NCBI RefSeq assembly: GCF_002242805.1
Contig: NZ_MCGQ01000007.1
Coordinates: forward strand, 186,001 to 250,000
Direction: 5' to 3'
Origin: Streptomyces diastatochromogenes
Lineage (GTDB): Bacteria > Actinomycetota > Actinomycetes > Streptomycetales > Streptomycetaceae
DNA: 64,000 nucleotides
Numbering within the stretch: position 1 is the first letter of the stretch; each line of letters starts with the position of its first letter. The notes under the pieces were generated by a model, which was not told where the DNA came from, made no database searches, and saw nothing but the letters and a program-made list of their open reading frames with translations. The position numbers were made by a program, and so were the translations under genes. Shown here piece after piece: positions 59,381 through 64,000 of the stretch.

Positions 59381-61777
59381 CTAACGCACGTCAGCCCTCC
59401 CACAGGCGACCCCGTCCCGGTTCCGGTCGAGCCCCAGCGGATCGTCCCCGCCGTTGACCTTCAGCCGGCCGTAGTGGTTCTGCTTGAGCCAGGTGCAGCG
59501 GGCGGCGGCGGTCTTCTTCACCTGCGACGGGAACACCGTCGGCACGCACACGTTGATCGACCCGTAGTGCCGGTCGCACCCGGAGATCGTGGGGCTGACC
59601 TTCTGCGAGGACCGCTTCTTGCCCGGCCCCGAGGTCGTGCCCGTCAGACCGTCGGCGAAGGAGTGGACGTGCGGGGAGGCGGCCGAGGCGCTGAGCGCGG
59701 CCGGCCCCTGCAGATGCACCCACTTGGCCACCGACGGCACCCCGTTGGCGTCCACCGCGAAGAGCATGTACCAGCCGGGCGGGGCCAGGTTGGGGTTGCT
59801 CGTCACGTTCAGGTCGACGTTGTTGCCGTCGACGGACAGCGGCAGGTCGACGAAGCGCTGGTTCGGGTCGGAGGAGTGGGTGACCGCGGCCGGGCGGATC
59901 AGCTCGGCCTTGGCGATGGGCCGGTCGACGGTGATCCGCTGGGTGTCGCCGTACTTCCACTCCTGGTTGATCACCGAGGTGATCGTCGGGCGGGTGCCCT
60001 TGTAGAGGTAGGGCGGGGTGTAGATCGACACGTTGTGGTTCCAGGTGCCGTTGCCCGGGTTGTCGCCGGTGGCCATCACCCGGCCGTCGGGCAGCAGGAA
60101 CGCGGAGGAGTGGTAGCCGCGGGACTCGGGGTCGGCGGCGACGGGGTCGAAGGTGTTGGTGCCCGGGTCGTAGATCGAGGACTCGTACACCGGGTTGGCG
60201 CGGTTGTGCAGGGCGCCGCCCGTCTCCAGGACCTTGCCGTCGGGCAGCAGGACGGCGGAGACGTACATCTTGCCCTGGTTGCCGGTCTCGGCGACCTTGC
60301 CGTTGCCGAGGTCGACCGTGCCCTGCGGGATCTGCGGCCCGGCGACGTACGACGGGTTCGCCTGCTTGAGGTCGATCAGGTCGGTGAGGCGGTTGGCGTC
60401 GGGGTTGGAGTCGATGTTGCCGCCGCCGATGGTGAGGACCTTCTGGTCCTGCGCCGGAGGTAGCAGGACGCTCGCCGACTGGTCCCGCTGGTCCTTGTTC
60501 TGCAGCCCCGGGACCTGGGTGACCGTGTTGGCGTTGTAGTCGTAGACCGCCGAGCCGGTGCCGGGGATGTTGTTGCCGAAGACATGGCTGCCCGTGTAGA
60601 AGAGGCGGCCGTCCTGCATGAGGACCATCGACGGGTACAGACCCCAGTACGACCAGGTCTGGTTGACCTTCCACAGCGGCAGCCACTGCTGGTCCTTGTC
60701 CGACCAGTACTCGGCGGTCACCGAGCCGGTGGAGTCCTCGCGCAGACCGCCGAAGGAGACGACGTCACCGTTGCCCAGCTCGGTCGCCGACGGGTACCAG
60801 TGGCCGTCGTTGAGGTCGTTGGTCTTGCTGTAGGTCTCGGTCTTCGGGTCGAAGATGTACGAGTCCTTGAACCCCTCGTAGCCGTGCCCGCCCGCGACCG
60901 GGTACGCCTTGTTGCCGCTCATGACGAGCACCCGGCCATCCTGGAGCTGCACATGGCCGGCGCAGAACATGTCCTTCGGCGTCGGGATCACCTTGTAGGT
61001 GCCGTTCGCCGGGTCGTACACCGCGCTGGTGAAGGTGCCCGCGTTGAAGTTCTCCTCGCTGTTGCCGGAGCCCGCGATCAGCAGCACCTTGCCGTTGTTG
61101 AGGACGACCGAGTGCATGGAGCGGACCGGGTTCTGCGTCGGCAGGACGGACCAACTGCCGTTGGCGCACTGGTCGTTCGTGCCGGTGCACTGGGCGGGCG
61201 GGACCGGGTCCGCGACCTGCTCCATGGTGTAGTCGTCGGTGGTCGCCGAGCCGGTGCCGTAGACGGAGACACCCCAGGTGATCCGGTCGGTGCCGGCCGG
61301 GACCGCGGGGGTGCGGACCGTGGCCTGGGTCCACGCGGACGCCATGTCCAGGGTCTTCAGGTCGGTCCAGTACTGCCAGCCGGCGGTGGCGTCGTGCCGG
61401 AAGAGGGTGATGTTGGCGTCGGGCGTCGTGGTCTTGTACCAGAGCCCGAGGTCGTACTGCTTGCCGACGGTCACCACCGGCGCGCACGCGGTGGACTCGG
61501 TGATCAGCGCCTTGCGGTCACCGTCCACCCGCCGGGTCAGCGTGACCTTCATGGCCTTGGTACCGGAGTGGGCGTCGGACGTGGTCTGGAAGCTGAAGTC
61601 GTTGTTGCCCCACCCGGACTTCTCCCAGCAGTAGGGCATGTCGTCCGTACCGGCGGTCTCGAAGCCCGGGTTCTTGACCAGGTTGGCGGCCACGGCGGCC
61701 TGCGGTGAGGTGAGAAGCAGACCGGCGGTCAGGGCCCCCACCCCGACCAGCGCGGTCCGTCTGCGGTACTTGCTCAC
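59381..61777 (-). CDS. Secreted radical-copper (galactose/glyoxal oxidase-type) oxidase
   Basis: A 798-residue exported copper enzyme that oxidises an alcohol or aldehyde group and makes H2O2. Signal peptide about 1-30, then a CBM-like jelly roll (about 32-185, ANLVKNPGFETAGTDD), a kelch-propeller domain and a DUF1929-type C-terminal domain. Expected active site: C272 in FCAGH, Y328 in HWYPSA (Tyr-Cys cofactor), axial Y555 and ligand H556 in GYHSSA, and ligand H634 in THSSDPNQRF. The last 60 residues are an Excalibur-like calcium domain (GLDRNRDGVACGR), an unusual addition. Start GTG 61777, overlapping the glycosyltransferase stop (GTGA). Confidence 0.88.
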   Translation of the reverse strand: MSKYRRRTALVGVGALTAGLLLTSPQAAVAANLVKNPGFETAGTDDMPYCWEKSGWGNNDFSFQTTSDAHSGTKAMKVTLTRRVDGDRKALITESTACAPVVTVGKQYDLGLWYKTTTPDANITLFRHDATAGWQYWTDLKTLDMASAWTQATVRTPAVPAGTDRITWGVSVYGTGSATTDDYTMEQVADPVPPAQCTGTNDQCANGSWSVLPTQNPVRSMHSVVLNNGKVLLIAGSGNSEENFNAGTFTSAVYDPANGTYKVIPTPKDMFCAGHVQLQDGRVLVMSGNKAYPVAGGHGYEGFKDSYIFDPKTETYSKTNDLNDGHWYPSATELGNGDVVSFGGLREDSTGSVTAEYWSDKDQQWLPLWKVNQTWSYWGLYPSMVLMQDGRLFYTGSHVFGNNIPGTGSAVYDYNANTVTQVPGLQNKDQRDQSASVLLPPAQDQKVLTIGGGNIDSNPDANRLTDLIDLKQANPSYVAGPQIPQGTVDLGNGKVAETGNQGKMYVSAVLLPDGKVLETGGALHNRANPVYESSIYDPGTNTFDPVAADPESRGYHSSAFLLPDGRVMATGDNPGNGTWNHNVSIYTPPYLYKGTRPTITSVINQEWKYGDTQRITVDRPIAKAELIRPAAVTHSSDPNQRFVDLPLSVDGNNVDLNVTSNPNLAPPGWYMLFAVDANGVPSVAKWVHLQGPAALSASAASPHVHSFADGLTGTTSGPGKKRSSQKVSPTISGCDRHYGSINVCVPTVFPSQVKKTAAARCTWLKQNHYGRLKVNGGDDPLGLDRNRDGVACGRADVR

Positions 61778-62958
61778 ACGGCTCTCCTAGCGGTTGTACT
61801 GCCCCCGCGGCGGCGTCGCGGGAGATAGACCAGCGCTTCGGTCCCCACGAAGCGCAGGACGAACGTCATGACCAGCGCGAGCGCGGTGGCGGGCAGCGCG
61901 CCCATCCCGAACCGGTCCACCAGCAGCGCGATCAGCGGGATGCGCAGCACCAGGTCAGCGTTGGCGAGCAGCGCGAACCGGCCCAGCCGGTCCCACCAGC
62001 GGCGGTGCGCGCGCCGGTCGCGGAACAGCAGCTGCTCGATGAGCAGGAAGTTCCAGGCGACGCCGAGCTGGTTGGCGAGGATCTCGGCGGGCACGTAGTG
62101 CAGGCCGAGCACGGTCAGCGCCCACAGCCCGACGAGGTTCGGCACGAAGCCGCTCGCCCCGATCAGCCCGAAGCCGACCATGCGGGCGACCGGTGAGGCG
62201 GTGCGCAGCCCGACCAGGTGGCGCAGGAAGCGGAAGCCCTCCTGCGCGCTCGACTTGGACTCGCCGGCGAACCGGTCCTGGAAGACGAACGGCACCTCGG
62301 CGACCTGCCGGGGGCGGCTGCGTACCGCCAGCTCCAGGAGGATCTTGTAGCCGAGCGGCTTGAGCACGTCGGCCGTGACCGCGCTGCGCCGGATCGCGAA
62401 GAAGCCGCTCATCGGGTCGCTGATGCCGTGCAGCCGGCGCGGGAAGAGCGCCTTGGTGAGCCAGGTCGCGCCGCGCGAGACGGCCACCCGGTAGCTGCCG
62501 GCCAGCCCGGCCCGGCTGCCGCCCTTGATGTACCGGGAGGCGACGACGAGCCCGGCGTTCGTCCGCTCACCGGTGGCCACCAACTCCGGCACCAGGGACG
62601 GCGGATGCTGGCAGTCGCCGTCCATGACGACGATCCAGTCCGAGGTCGCCGCCTTCAGCCCCTCGACCACCGCCCCGCCGAGCCCGCCGACCGGATCCTC
62701 GCGGTGCAGCACGGCCACCGGGAACGGGCAGTCCTGCGCGGCCGCGCGGATCACCTCGGGGGTGTCGTCGGTGGAGTCGTCCACGAAGACGACCTCGCAG
62801 GGCAGCCGGGCGGGCACCGACTCGGTGATCTGGTGCAGCAGCTGCCGGATGTTCGCGGACTCGTTGAAGGTCGGCACGACGATGGTGACGGCGCCGGGCT
62901 CGGCGACTTCCGCGGCGTCCAGGCCCTCGGCCGGGACGGTGTACTCGTGGCTGCTCAT
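61774..62958 (-). CDS. GT2 glycosyltransferase with C-terminal GtrA domain
   Basis: A 394-residue fusion. Residues about 20-250 are a dolichol-phosphate-mannose-synthase-like GT2 domain (VTIVVPTFNESANIRQLLHQI, VFVDDSTDDTPE, VMDGDCQHPPSLV with the DxD-like motif, DPMSGFFAIRR). Residues about 260-380 are a GtrA-type four-helix membrane domain (FGLIGASGFVPNLVGLWAL). It would make polyprenyl-phosphate sugar and flip or present it. ATGA overlap with the GT39-like gene upstream and GTGA overlap with the oxidase gene downstream; so polymer or glycan and copper oxidase are made together. Confidence 0.9.
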   Translation of the reverse strand: MSSHEYTVPAEGLDAAEVAEPGAVTIVVPTFNESANIRQLLHQITESVPARLPCEVVFVDDSTDDTPEVIRAAAQDCPFPVAVLHREDPVGGLGGAVVEGLKAATSDWIVVMDGDCQHPPSLVPELVATGERTNAGLVVASRYIKGGSRAGLAGSYRVAVSRGATWLTKALFPRRLHGISDPMSGFFAIRRSAVTADVLKPLGYKILLELAVRSRPRQVAEVPFVFQDRFAGESKSSAQEGFRFLRHLVGLRTASPVARMVGFGLIGASGFVPNLVGLWALTVLGLHYVPAEILANQLGVAWNFLLIEQLLFRDRRAHRRWWDRLGRFALLANADLVLRIPLIALLVDRFGMGALPATALALVMTFVLRFVGTEALVYLPRRRRGGSTTARRAV

Positions 62959-64000
62959 CGCGCGCCTCCCGCGGCTGCCGTCTGGATCTGCCGGATCTCG
63001 ATCCGGTCGGGTCCGGTGCCGAAGGTGGCGACCGGCTCGGAGTGCTGGATGGCGGCCTTGACGTTGGGCAGGTCCTTGGCGTCGCGGCGGACGGTCGGCG
63101 AGGCGACGACGTAGTCGATGTCCCGCCAGCCGTGCGGCATGGTCTTGGTGACGGCCGGGTCGAGGTCGGCCTTGTAGAACCAGATCGCGCCGAGCCCGGG
63201 CCGGTACCCGGCGTGCACGAGGTCCAGCCAGAGGGCGTCGTCCACGAGGACACGGGTGCCCTTCGGGTCCGCGACCTTCGTGCTGAGCCAGTGGGAGGCC
63301 TGCCGGTAGGGCTTGTTGGCATCGGCGGTAAGGGCGGTGCGGTCGCCGTCGTACCAGTGCGGTACGACGTAGGCGCCGGCGGCGAGGGCCAGTACGGCGG
63401 CGAGCGCGTACCGGCCGCCGGTGACATACCGCTTCTCGCCCTCGGCGCGCCTACGGCGGACGACCGCGTGGGCGACGGAGGCGGCGCCGCCGGCCAGGAC
63501 CAGGGCGAGGAACGGCAGCGCGCCGATGATGTACATGGCGGGCAGATAACCGTTGGGCCGCATGGCCACGGCGGCCAGGATCGCCACGGCCAGGGCGGGT
63601 CCGGCGAGGGCACGGGCGGTGACCGACCAGCGCCAGGTGACGATCAGCAGCAGGGCTCCGGCGAGGCCGCCGAGGGGCAGCACCCGGTCGTAGTACAGCC
63701 AGGAGTGCAGCACCCCGTACGAGCCGGAGGAGGTGTCCAGGATGAAGCCCGAACCGGGCCTGGACATCTGGTACTTGACGCCGTCCCACAGCGAGACGTG
63801 CCCGCTGCCCGGAAGCAGCTCGCCCTTCAGCAGGGCGAAGAGCGGGTAGGAGAAGCCGATCAGGGCGCAGGCGGTGACGGCTCCGGTGAGCGCGAACTTG
63901 CGGGTGTCGCGGTGGCTGTGCCGCCACATGGTGACGAACAGGGCGGGCAGGACGACGAGCATCGTCTCCTTGGTGAGCACGCCCGCGGCGGCCGCGAGGC
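62955..64000 (-). CDS. GT39-like membrane glycosyltransferase (5' end outside window)
   Basis: At least 348 residues, open at the right edge; the first visible residues LAAAAGVLTKETM include the LTKET pattern frequent in GT39/ArnT-like glycosyltransferases after the first catalytic loop. Multiple transmembrane helices (LVVLPALFVTMW, FALTGAVTACALIGFSYPLFALL, GLAGALLLIVTW, ALAGPALAVAILAAVAM) precede a soluble C-terminal domain (GTRVLVDDALWLDLVHAGYRPGLGAIWFYK). It would transfer a sugar from a polyprenyl-phosphate donor made by the GT2-GtrA partner. Catalytic N-terminus not visible here. Confidence 0.75.
   Translation of the reverse strand, partial: LAAAAGVLTKETMLVVLPALFVTMWRHSHRDTRKFALTGAVTACALIGFSYPLFALLKGELLPGSGHVSLWDGVKYQMSRPGSGFILDTSSGSYGVLHSWLYYDRVLPLGGLAGALLLIVTWRWSVTARALAGPALAVAILAAVAMRPNGYLPAMYIIGALPFLALVLAGGAASVAHAVVRRRRAEGEKRYVTGGRYALAAVLALAAGAYVVPHWYDGDRTALTADANKPYRQASHWLSTKVADPKGTRVLVDDALWLDLVHAGYRPGLGAIWFYKADLDPAVTKTMPHGWRDIDYVVASPTVRRDAKDLPNVKAAIQHSEPVATFGTGPDRIEIRQIQTAAAGGAR

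Noticed and set aside
1..64000. tRNA, rRNA or CRISPR
   Set aside because: No cloverleaf with TTCGANTC arm, no rRNA stretch and no regular repeat-spacer array seen by eye.

Overview
The window looks like a chromosomal segment of a Streptomyces species. GC is very high, with third codon positions almost always G or C and frequent GTG starts. It also carries hallmark streptomycete families: an AfsR-type SARP, a WhiJ-like regulator with its DUF397 and ATPase partners, a GH18 chitinase under DasR-type boxes, and GTP-dependent PEP carboxykinase. No rRNA, tRNA or CRISPR array was recognised.

Layout. 1-4527 (minus): Flp/Tad pilus assembly genes (CpaF, two TadE-like pseudopilins, CpaE/TadZ-like, CpaB) behind a zinc-ribbon protein of unknown role; the cpaF end lies outside the window. 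4833-6545: secreted modular chitinase. 6731-13079: a type VII secretion-linked polymorphic toxin locus made of an SseB-like protein, a WXG-like partner, a giant RHS toxin broken by one frameshift near 10142, and an immunity candidate. The toxin tip and immunity gene are clearly AT-richer than the rest. 13270-23101: two paralogous DUF1266-type genes bracket a reductase, an acetyltransferase, two small secreted peptidoglycan-binding proteins, a large SARP and a WhiJ-like triad. Dispersed repeats and a 50-base gene fragment show past rearrangement here.

24683-36681 is the most interesting block. An AAA+ ATPase, a coiled-coil membrane protein, a Pro/Ala/Gln-rich protein and three small unknowns are on the minus strand. 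A caspase-fold protease is divergent from them, and a 1,423-residue repeat-rich CHAT protease converges on it. This resembles NTPase plus caspase/CHAT conflict or cell-death modules known from multicellular bacteria.

36695-43592 holds GntP permease, RidA, IclR regulator, PfkB-type keto-deoxy-sugar kinase, a D-threonine-aldolase-fold PLP enzyme and an N-acyl-D-amino-acid deacylase. A palindrome lies between the divergent arms. Together they make a plausible route for (N-acetyl-)D-glucosaminate or a related acid: uptake, deacylation, PLP-dependent dehydration/deamination, imine clearance and phosphorylation.

43611-48694: secreted serine protease, Pro/Ala-rich membrane protein, a lone TnpB insertion, an alanine-type aminotransferase and a small conserved protein. 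48958-53358: a four-gene operon of two binding-protein-like exported proteins (one with a vWA domain), TelA and a small membrane protein. 53470-64000: PEP carboxykinase, PAQR-family membrane protein, DHA2 efflux pump with TetR regulator, Mut7-C RNase-domain protein, and a GT39-like / GT2-GtrA / radical-copper oxidase operon that runs off the right edge.
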